DNA of 45,155 bases from Affinirhizobium lemnae. Lineage in GTDB: Bacteria > Pseudomonadota > Alphaproteobacteria > Rhizobiales > Rhizobiaceae. The notes beneath the pieces are model-generated. The model was given only the letters and a program-made list of their open reading frames with translations, ran no database searches and was not told the origin of the DNA. This document shows, one piece after another, positions 16,383-24,673 of the stretch. The stretch lies in contig NZ_JALJQZ010000031.1 of assembly GCF_022968395.1 (NCBI RefSeq), positions 1 to 45,155 of the forward strand, in the 5' to 3' direction. A program made the position numbers and the translations under genes. Each line of letters opens with the position of its first letter. Position 1 is the stretch's first letter.

Positions 16383-17990
16383 ATGATTTACATGTTTGTA
16401 AGCGCGATGCGATTTCTTTTGTTCTGCATTCTCTTGTCCGTGCTTATCAATATGCCGGACCATCCCGACGCATTCGATTTCCGGACATTCCTGTCCATCC
16501 CGCTTGAGATACCGATCATAGCTCTGGGTCTCATCATGGTTCCCGGCAGGTGGCGCGGAAAAGTTGCGGCTGTGGTCACTGTACTGGCAAGCGTTCTGGT
16601 TCTGCTCAAACTGGCAGACATCGGCACGCAATCCGCGTTCCAGAGACCGTTTAACCCCTATCTCGATATCAAAATGATTGGCGACGGCTGGAATGTGCTT
16701 TCCAGGAGCATTGGTACCTGGGTCGGCGCATTTGCCATTCTGTGCGGATCCTTCAGCCTTTTCATCATATTTGGCCTGTTCTACTGGTCATGCAACTTTC
16801 CGGGAGGCTGGTCGTCCAAACGCAAGCTTTATGGCTGTGTGGCGGTATCAACCGCATTGATCGGGCTTTCGATTCTGATGCTACGAAGCGGAGATGAGCG
16901 GCATGCGTTGACGGTCGAAGCCAAAGCCACGCCCTATCTGATACAGCGGCTCGATCTGATCTCGCATGCGATTGCTGACATGCACCGCTTTGAGGTGGAG
17001 CTCGCACAATCCGACCCCTTCAAAGGCAAGACCGAACTCATGGGACGGGTCAAGGGACAAGACGTTTTCCTGATTTTCGTCGAGTCTTACGGACGCAGTG
17101 CTGTTGAAGACACACGTTACTCGCCGCGTATAGCTGCACGATTTGAGGATATGCAGAAAAACCTTGAACAGTCCGGCTTTCAGATCGCCAGCCGCTGGGC
17201 CATATCGCCGACTGTGGCAGGCCTCAGTTGGCTTGCCCATGGCACACTGTTGTCAGGACTCTGGATCGACAGTCAGGCGCGCTACGATCGGCTGATCATG
17301 AGTGACAGAAGCAGTCTCAACCGCTTGTTCAAGAATGCGGGCTGGGAGACGGCGACGGCGATGCCCGCGATTACACTAGACTGGCCGGAAAGTGCTTATT
17401 TCGGCTACGATCAAATTTTTGCTGCAAAAGATCTAGGTTACAATGGCAAGCCGTTCAACTGGGTCACAATGCCCGATCAGTACACGCTTGCGGCCATCCA
17501 GAAACTTATTCGAGATCCCCAGCCACGTCGGAGTGTCATGATCGAGACAGCCCTCATTTCTAGTCATGCACCGTGGACGCCAGTCCCTCATATGATCGAC
17601 TGGCAGGCGGTGGGAGATGGGAAAGCCTTCAATGACCAAGCCGCGTCAGGCGAATCGCCGGCTTTCGTCTGGGCAGACCCCGACCGTATCCGCGACCATT
17701 ACATCCGGACGATAGACTATTCGCTGGAGGCGGTGGCAAGCTATATCCGTACCTTCGGTGATGATGCGATCTTCATCGTTATCGGTGATCATCAGCCTGC
17801 GTCAGTCGTAACCGGACCAGACGCAACACGCGATGTTCCGATTCACATCATTGCAAAGCGGTCTGATATTGTCGCTGAATTCCTTAAGCATGGATTTAAT
17901 TCCGGTTTGAAACCGGAACAGACAGACAGCCTGAGGATGGATCAACTCCGCAACCTTATCGTAGAGCTTTTCTCTGGACCAATTCCTTGA
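16383..17990 (+). CDS. LtaS-like membrane sulfatase/phosphoglycerol-transferase-fold protein
   Basis: 535-residue protein with four to five N-terminal membrane helices (to about residue 165) and an extracytoplasmic alkaline-phosphatase-superfamily domain. Seen: DVFLIFVESYGRSAVED (first metal-site segment), SPTVAGLSWLAHGTLLSG (position of the catalytic Thr/Ser region), SSHAPWTPVPH, and DDAIFIVIGDHQPAS with the metal-binding Asp-His pair. This architecture is that of LtaS, OpgB and related headgroup transferases rather than secreted sulfatases. ATG 16392 is an in-frame alternative start with slightly better spacing to GGGA. Neighbouring CDP-alcohol phosphatidyltransferase and UPF0104 genes suggest transfer of a phospho-alcohol headgroup to a glycan or lipid outside the membrane; substrate unknown. 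Confidence 0.82.
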   Translation: MIYMFVSAMRFLLFCILLSVLINMPDHPDAFDFRTFLSIPLEIPIIALGLIMVPGRWRGKVAAVVTVLASVLVLLKLADIGTQSAFQRPFNPYLDIKMIGDGWNVLSRSIGTWVGAFAILCGSFSLFIIFGLFYWSCNFPGGWSSKRKLYGCVAVSTALIGLSILMLRSGDERHALTVEAKATPYLIQRLDLISHAIADMHRFEVELAQSDPFKGKTELMGRVKGQDVFLIFVESYGRSAVEDTRYSPRIAARFEDMQKNLEQSGFQIASRWAISPTVAGLSWLAHGTLLSGLWIDSQARYDRLIMSDRSSLNRLFKNAGWETATAMPAITLDWPESAYFGYDQIFAAKDLGYNGKPFNWVTMPDQYTLAAIQKLIRDPQPRRSVMIETALISSHAPWTPVPHMIDWQAVGDGKAFNDQAASGESPAFVWADPDRIRDHYIRTIDYSLEAVASYIRTFGDDAIFIVIGDHQPASVVTGPDATRDVPIHIIAKRSDIVAEFLKHGFNSGLKPEQTDSLRMDQLRNLIVELFSGPIP

Positions 17991-18335
17991 AGCCAGAAAC
18001 CGCGCGGATGATCTCATTGGTGGTAAGTATTGCCTCAGTGCAAAAAATAGATGTTGGCACAAATCAAAAAAATGATTTATTATCATATTTTCTAATATTA
18101 TAATGTATTGAAGCGTAAACAATTTTACTCAGATTGATTTCTCCAGATAAATTTAGATGTTGATAATTATTATTGATTAAATACTACAGTATTCATTTCG
18201 AAGCACACCAAAATATCTGAATTTAATATTATCACGTTCTGGTTAATATATTTTTATTAACCATGCGGTTGTTTTGTTTCATAGTTTCATCTCCGTCAAT
18301 GATTTTGAAAGAACCCTGCAACCATCATCTAGAAT
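17991..18335. promoter_or_regulatory. AT-rich intergenic region with inverted repeats upstream of GGDEF-EAL gene
   Basis: About 345 bp strikingly richer in A+T than either side. It contains AATACT-AC-AGTATT at 18180-18193 and GGTTAAT-(8 bp)-ATTAACC at 18241-18262. No open frame is credible. The repeats may be operator sites for the downstream c-di-GMP gene, and the AT-richness would suit binding by a nucleoid-associated silencer such as MucR/Ros-type proteins; both are inference. Confidence 0.5.
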
Positions 18336-20570
18336 GTGACATTTACACAACCTACTTATAATTGCATTTTGATTGGAACTCTGATGCTGTCGATAATCGC
18401 AGGCCAAAAGGCCCCGAAAACGCGTTTCAATTGGCGTCGCTCCATCATTGGCAAGGTTACTTCATTCCTGCTGTTTGCTGTCGCGCTTGCCTTTATTTCG
18501 GGTGCAGCGACAGGCTGGATCATGATTGAACGAAGTCAGCGAGACGAATGGCGACAGCAGGCGGGCACCAATATTCAGATCGCAAGCAGTGCAATTCGAA
18601 GCGTCTATACCTTCGTTGCTGTGGACATGACACCGTCGAGCCAGATCGTACGGATCATCACCGACCGTATGATAGGGGACGATGCATCCGTGCTGGATAC
18701 AGGCTATGTAGCCGTGGATGTTCTTGCACTTGCCTCTGTCCAGACAAAACAGAAGGTATGGCTTCTTCAATACGATGCATCAACGAAGAGTCTCATTTCC
18801 ATCACTGACAGTGACGGAGGCCCATCAGGCTTGACCTTATCGGCCGAGAACAAGGGGGCCGTTGCGGAAGACTTCACCGAATTCTTTACAGGATTTGCGA
18901 AGATTGGGTCGGAAGAGCATTATGTAGGGTATCTGCCGATCCGTTCTTCCGATGGCAAGATCCTCGGCGGTGTCGCAGCATCTGTTGGTCCCAAGGAATC
19001 ACTGATGGCTACCCGCGGTCTCTTCTATCGCAACTCCCTGCTGTCCTTTAGCGTGATCATGCTCGCCACCGGTGGCGCCATTGCCTTGCTGCTTCGGAGC
19101 CTGTTCAAACCCGTGCCTGTGCTAATCGAAGCGCTTAAACGAATTGCGCGCGATGAGACAGGCAATATCACGCCCTATCAACGACGACAGGATGAAATCG
19201 GCCAACTTGCGACGACAATCGAGACCTTGCGGGAGGCCGTGGTCGAGCGTGAACATCTGAGACAAATGCGGGAGGCAGCCAGGGAGTTGGAGCATCTTGC
19301 CCATCATGACGCTCTGACGGGACTGCCAAATCGGGCTTTTCTCCAGAAGGCACTCTGTAGCCTGCTTGAAGAGGTCGAAGTCGGAAACAAGACTATCAAC
19401 GTCATGTTGCTAGACCTTGATCGCTTCAAGCCCGTCAACGACACCTACGGACATGCCGTCGGTGACCAGGTGCTGATATCGACTTGTAAGCGGGTTTCCA
19501 CGCTACTGGGACCGGACGATGTATTCGCCCGCCTCGGTGGTGACGAGTTTGCGCTCATACAAGTGGTGGCCATAAACGCAGAGAAGGAGGCAAGGCGGTT
19601 GGCCGCGCGAATTCTGGAAGCGATTTCCAGACCCTTTCAGATTGATGAACTTTCCTTGTCTATCGGTGCCAGCATAGGAATAGCTAGAGCACCATTACAC
19701 GGCCGAAACTCAAATCAAATTTTGAGCAATGCGGATGTTGCTCTTTACACATCAAAGGGCGCAGGTCGCGGTTGCTTTCATATATTTGAACCAGGGATGA
19801 CCATGGAAACATCACATCGCTCCACGATAGAGCTGGAGCTCATGACTGCCCTGAACGAAGACCAGTTCGAGGTACATTACCAGCCAATCGTGGCTATCGG
19901 CGAGGGTCGTATTTCCGGCTACGAGGCACTTGTGCGGTGGAACCATCCCAAACGCGGCTTCATTACGCCGGACAAATTCATCCCTGCAGCTGAGGAAACC
20001 GGTTTCATCGTAGAGCTGGACCGTTGGGTCCTAAAGCAGGCATGCCGACAAATAGCAGCCAAGGATGATCAGACAACAGTCTCGGTAAATGTCTCTGCGA
20101 TAGGATTACTGAGACAGGATTTACCGGATTTTATTCGTGCTACACTGAATGAAACCGGGCTCAAGGCTGACCGCCTAGAAATAGAGATCACCGAAACCAA
20201 TAAAGTCCAAGGCAAGGAAGCGATCACCATCCTAACGGCCATTCGGGCAATGGGTGTGGGCATTGCACTCGATGATTTCGGGACGGGGTTTGCATCCTTG
20301 TCCTATCTGATTGACTTGCCGGTAACGCGCATAAAGCTGGATCGCCGCTTCATTTCAGGCGTCGCGGAAAGTACCCGTTGCCTCAACATAGTCCTGTCGG
20401 CAGTTTCACTGGCCCGTGGCCTGGACATCAGCGTTACCGCTGAAGGTGTCGAACACAAGGAACAACTGGATCTGCTTCGTGCGGCCGGTTGCGGGTCAGT
20501 ACAGGGCTATCTACTTGGCAGACCGCAAGCCAGCTTCACGGAACAGTATTTGGGATCGAGCGCTGCCTGA
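18336..20570 (+). CDS. Membrane GGDEF-EAL protein (diguanylate cyclase/c-di-GMP phosphodiesterase)
   Basis: Predicted bifunctional or switchable c-di-GMP enzyme in the inner membrane. Order: N-terminal helix (SFLLFAVALAFISGAATGWIMI, about residues 45-66), a periplasmic sensor of roughly 170 residues, second helix (FSVIMLATGGAIALLL), HAMP-like linker with a coiled-coil, GGDEF domain with intact RLGGDEFAL, and EAL domain with intact YEALVRWNHP, ETNK and DDFGTGFASLSYL motifs, so both sites look catalytically possible. The RxxD inhibitory site before GGDEF reads GPDD and is therefore lost. ATG 18384 is an alternative start. Followed within 20 bp by two periplasmic binding-protein genes, which suggests ligand input to the periplasmic sensor. 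Confidence 0.9.
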   Translation: MTFTQPTYNCILIGTLMLSIIAGQKAPKTRFNWRRSIIGKVTSFLLFAVALAFISGAATGWIMIERSQRDEWRQQAGTNIQIASSAIRSVYTFVAVDMTPSSQIVRIITDRMIGDDASVLDTGYVAVDVLALASVQTKQKVWLLQYDASTKSLISITDSDGGPSGLTLSAENKGAVAEDFTEFFTGFAKIGSEEHYVGYLPIRSSDGKILGGVAASVGPKESLMATRGLFYRNSLLSFSVIMLATGGAIALLLRSLFKPVPVLIEALKRIARDETGNITPYQRRQDEIGQLATTIETLREAVVEREHLRQMREAARELEHLAHHDALTGLPNRAFLQKALCSLLEEVEVGNKTINVMLLDLDRFKPVNDTYGHAVGDQVLISTCKRVSTLLGPDDVFARLGGDEFALIQVVAINAEKEARRLAARILEAISRPFQIDELSLSIGASIGIARAPLHGRNSNQILSNADVALYTSKGAGRGCFHIFEPGMTMETSHRSTIELELMTALNEDQFEVHYQPIVAIGEGRISGYEALVRWNHPKRGFITPDKFIPAAEETGFIVELDRWVLKQACRQIAAKDDQTTVSVNVSAIGLLRQDLPDFIRATLNETGLKADRLEIEITETNKVQGKEAITILTAIRAMGVGIALDDFGTGFASLSYLIDLPVTRIKLDRRFISGVAESTRCLNIVLSAVSLARGLDISVTAEGVEHKEQLDLLRAAGCGSVQGYLLGRPQASFTEQYLGSSAA

Positions 20571-20589
20571 AACAAAAGGGACGATCTTT

Positions 20590-21549
20590 ATGCCGGGTTA
20601 CGATAAAATTGCAGCGACGGTACGAGTTATCAGCACATCCTCAAACCTTTTGCGATCCGTCACGACAATCTTATGGGCTGTGATACTGGCACTGACTGTG
20701 GGAAGCGTTGCCGCATCGGCAGAAGAGAATTCAGACACTCTGACGAGGATCAAAAAAACCGGAACAGTCACGATCGGACATCGTGCCTTGGAACCACCCT
20801 TCTCCTATCTTGTTGCTGGCATACCGACCGGATACACCGTCGAAATCTGTCAGCGGATTGTAAAAGATATCGCAGCCGCGCTTGGTATGCCTGACCTTCG
20901 GATAGAATATGTTTCGGTGACAGCGGCTACCCGCTTCGTCATGGTCAAATCTCATCGGATCGACATGGAATGCGCGGCGACAACCAATAACGCAGAGCGC
21001 CGGAAGATGGTCGCCTTCTCCTATCCGCACTTCGTGACGGCAACGCGCTTCGTCGCGTTGAAGAGTTCGAATATCCGCTTGATTTCGGATCTCGCAGGCA
21101 GAAGCGTTGCAGCAACGACAGGAACTGTGAACCTTGATCAATTGAACGCGATCAACCGTCAACGGATGCTGAATATCTCCGTTTTGCTCAATCGCGAAAA
21201 TGCGGACTCCTTTAATCTGGTCACCAATGGCAAAGCCTCTGCCTTTGTGATGGATGATATTCTCCTCGCCGGACAGATCGCAGCCTCCTCTAGACCGGAC
21301 GACTATGTTATCTCCGAGGAAACATTCAGTCCGCCGGAGCCTTACGGTATTTTACTGCCATTGGGCGATGATGCTTTCAAGACGATCGTGAACAGAAGCC
21401 TGGAAAAACTGTTCACCAGCAAAGATATCCAGGAGCTTTATTCAAAGTGGTTCGAGCGCCCAATTCCGCCGTTGGGACAGAATATGAAGCTGCCAATGTC
21501 GCCCGAATTGAAGGCGGTCTTTTCAAAGCCAAAAGAATATTTGGAGTAA
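20590..21549 (+). CDS. Periplasmic amino-acid-binding protein, GltI-like (first of tandem pair)
   Basis: Secreted solute-binding protein of 319 residues. The N-terminal LWAVILALTVGSVAASAEE is a signal peptide with a type I cleavage site. The mature part has the family-3 binding-protein pattern: LTRIKKTGTVTIGHRALEPPFSYL, GYTVEICQRIVKDIA, MECAATTNNAERRKMVAFSYPHF, DLAGRSVAATTGT, and the GltI-type ending LPMSPELKAVF. This resembles glutamate/aspartate binders. The open frame runs back to 20416 inside the GGDEF-EAL gene; ATG 20590 is right for the signal peptide. No permease or ATPase is near. It lies 19 bp after the GGDEF-EAL stop and 4 bp before its paralogue. Confidence 0.85.
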   Translation: MPGYDKIAATVRVISTSSNLLRSVTTILWAVILALTVGSVAASAEENSDTLTRIKKTGTVTIGHRALEPPFSYLVAGIPTGYTVEICQRIVKDIAAALGMPDLRIEYVSVTAATRFVMVKSHRIDMECAATTNNAERRKMVAFSYPHFVTATRFVALKSSNIRLISDLAGRSVAATTGTVNLDQLNAINRQRMLNISVLLNRENADSFNLVTNGKASAFVMDDILLAGQIAASSRPDDYVISEETFSPPEPYGILLPLGDDAFKTIVNRSLEKLFTSKDIQELYSKWFERPIPPLGQNMKLPMSPELKAVFSKPKEYLE

Positions 21550-21553
21550 TTTA

Positions 21554-22450
21554 ATGTTGAGGATGGTCTTCGAACGGCTTTTGGCCGTCATCATGTTGAT
21601 ATTGCAATCAACTCTCGCATTCGCTGAGACAGATTTGAGCTTAAATGGCTCGACCATAGAACGATTGAAGGAGACACGGGTCCTGCGAGTCGGTTATGGA
21701 TTGGCTCAACCGTTCTCCTACAGGACCAGTTCAGGTGACGTCGTTGGCTATTCAATAGATCTGTGCAAAGCCATGGCCGCAAAAATACAGACCATGCTGG
21801 ATCTCCCTGAACTGTCTGTAGAACTGGTGCAGCGCACACCCGCAAATCGCATCCAATCGTTAAATGACGGAGGGATAGACATCGAGTGCAATGCAAGTAC
21901 CAACATTGCGGAACGCCGCAAGGCGGTATTCTTTACTCCGCCCCATTTCATAGCCCAGACGAAGGTCGTTTCGCTCGCGCGCAACAATATCAACAGGATC
22001 GATGATCTGAGAGGGAAGAGCGTTGCCGTCGTTCTTGGAACAGTTAACGTAAGCCAGATTTTGCAACTGTCTCGCGAGAGGAAGCTCGGGCTTGTCTCGG
22101 TGCCAGTAAACGAAGTTCGCGAAGCCTTTGAACTTGTAAAATCGGGACGTGTCTCGGCATTCGCGATGGACGATGTCTTGATCCGCAACTTGATATCCCA
22201 GACAGGAAACCCGGATGATTATGTGGTGAGCGCGGAGGCTATCTCCGAACCGCAACCCTACGGCTTTATGACACGAATCAGTGATCCACAATTTGCGGAG
22301 CTTGCAGCGACCGCCCTCCGCAGTGTCTATCGCAGCCCGCAGATGCAAGAGATGTATGATCGCTGGTTCATGCAGCCCTTCGAGGGATCACCGAAAGGAC
22401 TTAACCTACCGATGAGTGACGAACTCAAAGCATCATTTGCTACTCAATGA
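21554..22450 (+). CDS. Periplasmic amino-acid-binding protein, GltI-like (second of tandem pair)
   Basis: 298-residue paralogue of the preceding gene, starting 4 bp after its stop. Signal peptide LLAVIMLILQSTLAFAE, then IERLKETRVLRVGYGLAQPFSYR, VGYSIDLCKAMAAKIQ, IDIECNASTNIAERRKAVFFTPPHF, DLRGKSVAVVLGT, MDDVLIRNLI, PQPYGFMTRI and the ending KGLNLPMSDELKASF. The duplicate is clearly diverged, especially in ligand-pocket segments, so the two may bind different ligands. Together with the first copy it forms an orphan binding-protein pair tied to a c-di-GMP enzyme rather than to a transporter. Confidence 0.85.
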   Translation: MLRMVFERLLAVIMLILQSTLAFAETDLSLNGSTIERLKETRVLRVGYGLAQPFSYRTSSGDVVGYSIDLCKAMAAKIQTMLDLPELSVELVQRTPANRIQSLNDGGIDIECNASTNIAERRKAVFFTPPHFIAQTKVVSLARNNINRIDDLRGKSVAVVLGTVNVSQILQLSRERKLGLVSVPVNEVREAFELVKSGRVSAFAMDDVLIRNLISQTGNPDDYVVSAEAISEPQPYGFMTRISDPQFAELAATALRSVYRSPQMQEMYDRWFMQPFEGSPKGLNLPMSDELKASFATQ

Positions 22451-22454
22451 GCAG

Positions 22455-22481
22455 GTCGGCGCTGAGATAATCCGCGCCGAC
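22455..22481. terminator. Possible bidirectional terminator between convergent genes
   Basis: A perfect 8-bp stem GTCGGCGC / GCGCCGAC with an 11-base loop lies between the stop codons of the second binding-protein gene and minE. There is no clear T-tract on either side, so a weak or factor-assisted terminator is the best reading. Confidence 0.55.
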
Positions 22482-22502
22482 ACTTTACATTGAAACTCGC
22501 CT

Positions 22503-22763
22503 TCAGGCCGCTTCGAGCTTTGCCTCCAAAGGAATTTCCACGTCGATCTCCAGAATGGAAAACCGCTCATCGCGATCCATTTTCACGTGAACGCGTTCGC
22601 TGTCGAGTTCAACATGCTTGGCGATCACCGCAAGAATTTCCTCACGCAAGACGGCTACGAGATCATTACCTGTCGCGACACGCTCATGCGCCAACAGGAC
22701 CTGCAGTCTCTCGCGCGCCAAAGGCGCGGATCTCTGCTTGTTGAAAAGCCGGAAAATATTCAT
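22503..22763 (-). CDS. minE: Cell division topological specificity factor MinE
   Basis: 86 residues, normal for MinE. It stimulates the MinD ATPase and drives Min oscillation so that the division ring forms at mid-cell. Seen: the N-terminal amphipathic membrane-binding start [10 protein letters not shown], the MinD-contact region [13 protein letters not shown] (residues 16-28), and the C-terminal beta/dimer domain with [13 protein letters not shown]. Start overlaps the minD stop by 4 bp (ATGA), giving coupled translation. Last gene of the minC-minD-minE operon. Confidence 0.97.
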   Translation of the reverse strand: MNIFRLFNKQRSAPLARERLQVLLAHERVATGNDLVAVLREEILAVIAKHVELDSERVHVKMDRDERFSILEIDVEIPLEAKLEAA

Positions 22764-23575
22764 GCAGCCCTCCGCGAGAAGATCTTGCCGAACAGACCAC
22801 GCTTTTCTTCCGGCATGGTGACAGGAATGTCTTCACCGGCCAGACGGCGGGCCGCTTCGAAATAGGCCTGGGCAGGAGCGGACTTCGCATCAGCGATCGT
22901 TACCGGAGCGCCGATGTTGGAAGCCTTCAACACGTCCATGCTTTCCGGAATGATGCCGAGCAGCGGGATGGAGAGAATTTCCAGCACGTCCTCGACCTTC
23001 AGCATGTCGCCGCGTGCGGCGCGGTTCTGGTCGAAACGGGTCAGAAGAAGATGCTTCTCCATACGCTCGCCCCGCTCCGCCTTGACCGTCTTGGAGTCCA
23101 GGAGACCAATGATACGGTCGGAATCGCGCACCGACGAGACCTCGGGATTGGTGACGACCACGGCCACATCCGCATGGCGCATGGCAAGTGTCGCACCGCG
23201 CTCGATGCCCGCGGGGCTGTCGCAGATGACCCAATCGAAGTAGCGCTTGAGTTCGTTGATGACCCACTCGACGCCTTCCGGCGTCAGATTGTCCTTGTCG
23301 CGCGTCTGGGAGGCAGGCAGCAGGAACAGGTTTTCAATCCGCTTGTCGCGAATGAGCGCCTGTGTCAGCTTCGCATCGCCCTGAATGACGTTGACGAGAT
23401 CGTAGACGACCCGGCGCTCGGCACCCATGACCAGATCCAGGTTGCGCAGGCCTACATCGAAGTCCACGACGACGACCTTCTCATTGCGCTGGGCAAGTGC
23501 AGCACCCAAAGCAGCTGTGGAGGTTGTCTTGCCGACCCCGCCCTTGCCTGACGTAACGACGATTACCTTCCCCAT
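22760..23575 (-). CDS. minD: Septum site-determining ATPase MinD
   Basis: 271-residue deviant-Walker ATPase that cycles on the membrane and recruits MinC. Seen: [18 protein letters not shown] with the deviant Walker A Lys11, switch I/II regions [16 protein letters not shown] and [11 protein letters not shown], and the C-terminal amphipathic membrane helix [16 protein letters not shown]. The frame is open for 45 more codons upstream, but [11 protein letters not shown] is the universal MinD start and an AGGAGAGA sequence precedes it. It lies 31 bp after the minC stop and overlaps minE. Confidence 0.98.
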   Translation of the reverse strand: MGKVIVVTSGKGGVGKTTSTAALGAALAQRNEKVVVVDFDVGLRNLDLVMGAERRVVYDLVNVIQGDAKLTQALIRDKRIENLFLLPASQTRDKDNLTPEGVEWVINELKRYFDWVICDSPAGIERGATLAMRHADVAVVVTNPEVSSVRDSDRIIGLLDSKTVKAERGERMEKHLLLTRFDQNRAARGDMLKVEDVLEILSIPLLGIIPESMDVLKASNIGAPVTIADAKSAPAQAYFEAARRLAGEDIPVTMPEEKRGLFGKIFSRRAA

Positions 23576-23606
23576 CTTTCTCTCCTGTTCGTGAGCTTGG
23601 TGCAGC

Positions 23607-24371
23607 TCAATTGACTTTTCCGGCAACGATTGCATCTCCTTCGAGCCAGACCTGCACGGGTTGTCCAAGCAGGTCCGTAGGCAGATCCTCGGCCATCTTG
23701 TAAATTCCATCGATCGCGATCAGCTCGGCTTCGAGTTTGCGGCAGAATATGCGCGCCTGCGAATTACCGACGGACCCGGCCATGGCCCGTCCACGAAGAG
23801 TGCCGTAAACATGCACCGATCCGCCCGCGATGACCTCAGCGCCGGAGGCAACGGAGCCGACGATCGTGACGTCCCCTTCCGTAAAGATGATAGATTGTCC
23901 GGACCTTACGGGCTCGTTGATGAGCAGCGATTGCAAGGTGGAGCGGGGCGCCTGCAGCACAGTTGCCTGCGGCTCCTGCAGGGTTTCGCCAGCATCGTGA
24001 GCAACGGACTGCGCAGCGACTGCCACCGGTTCAACGGATGCGACATCGACATCGCCCGCCGGACGGCCGCCTTTCAGAACTGGCGGCATCCCCGGTGAGA
24101 TCATCGAGTGGCGCGCGCCTTCAATACCCATTATGCTGACGTTGCGCTGCGCCAGATGGGCAAGACATTCGCCGAGTTGCTGCCGATCGATCTGCAGATC
24201 GGAGACATCGAGCACGACCGGCCGACCCAAGAAGAAACCAGCAGAACGTGCGGCAAGATCATCCAATCTCTCCAGCCACTGATCGAGGGGCAGGTCAGGC
24301 GTCAGAACAACGGCGAGAAACGAGCGTCCCTTGATCCTGATCGAGCGTGAATTTGTTTGCACTTTGGTCAT
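23607..24371 (-). CDS. minC: Septum site-determining protein MinC
   Basis: 254-residue FtsZ-assembly inhibitor. N-terminal FtsZ-inhibitory domain (about 1-105, IRIKGRSFLAVVL start), a variable linker rich in A/V/P, and the C-terminal beta-helix domain with RSGQSIIFTEGDVTIVGSVASGAEVIAGGSVHVYGTLRGRAMAG, the MinD-binding signature region (contains the RSGQ motif). First gene of the min operon; its upstream region holds a CtrA-type box. Confidence 0.96.
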   Translation of the reverse strand: MTKVQTNSRSIRIKGRSFLAVVLTPDLPLDQWLERLDDLAARSAGFFLGRPVVLDVSDLQIDRQQLGECLAHLAQRNVSIMGIEGARHSMISPGMPPVLKGGRPAGDVDVASVEPVAVAAQSVAHDAGETLQEPQATVLQAPRSTLQSLLINEPVRSGQSIIFTEGDVTIVGSVASGAEVIAGGSVHVYGTLRGRAMAGSVGNSQARIFCRKLEAELIAIDGIYKMAEDLPTDLLGQPVQVWLEGDAIVAGKVN

Positions 24372-24410
24372 CTTCGTTAACGAATGGTTGATTTCTGATA
24401 GCGGTTACAT

Positions 24411-24428
24411 AGTTAACAAAGAGTTAAC
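24411..24428. promoter_or_regulatory. CtrA-type box upstream of minC
   Basis: Bases 24413-24427 read TTAA-N7-TTAA, an exact match to the CtrA binding consensus, and continue to TTAAC. It lies 40 bp upstream of the minC start. A second, weaker site TTAA-N7-TTGA starts at 24377, inside a perfect palindrome TTCGTTAACGAA (24373-24384). In Sinorhizobium the cell-cycle regulator CtrA is known to control the min genes, so direct regulation is likely here too. Confidence 0.7.
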
Positions 24429-24645
24429 GACGGAAAACAGTCTCCCGCCCCGTATCGCAAGCGCATACGGTCTGCAGAGATCGTACCTGAATTGTTGATC
24501 TTTTTTAGCCAGACGAAACTTTTGCCAAACTTGCGCCGTCAGTCGATTGCCGTGCCAGATTGACAAAACGATCATCACTAATTGTTAATATAGTGCAAGT
24601 GCAGAAGCACCCAACCATTACGAGAAAATCCCACAAAGCAAAAAA
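24429..24645. other. Intergenic stretch between minC promoter and small RNA terminator
   Basis: About 215 bp with no supportable gene: a short + frame starting at 24560 is low-complexity and runs into the small-RNA terminator hairpin. The minC promoter proper should lie at its left end. Nothing else recognised. Confidence 0.5.
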
Positions 24646-24673
24646 GCCTGCCGCGGGAAGAAGTGCGGCAGGC
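24640..24673 (-). terminator. Rho-independent terminator of the small RNA
   Basis: Perfect inverted repeat GCCTGCCGC / GCGGCAGGC with a 10-base loop, followed on the minus strand by TTTTTT. This is a textbook intrinsic terminator. Confidence 0.9.

Noticed and set aside
22760..23710. 316-residue MinD with a 45-residue N-terminal extension
   Set aside because: The extension is not part of any Min[13 protein letters not shown] at 23575 is the standard start.
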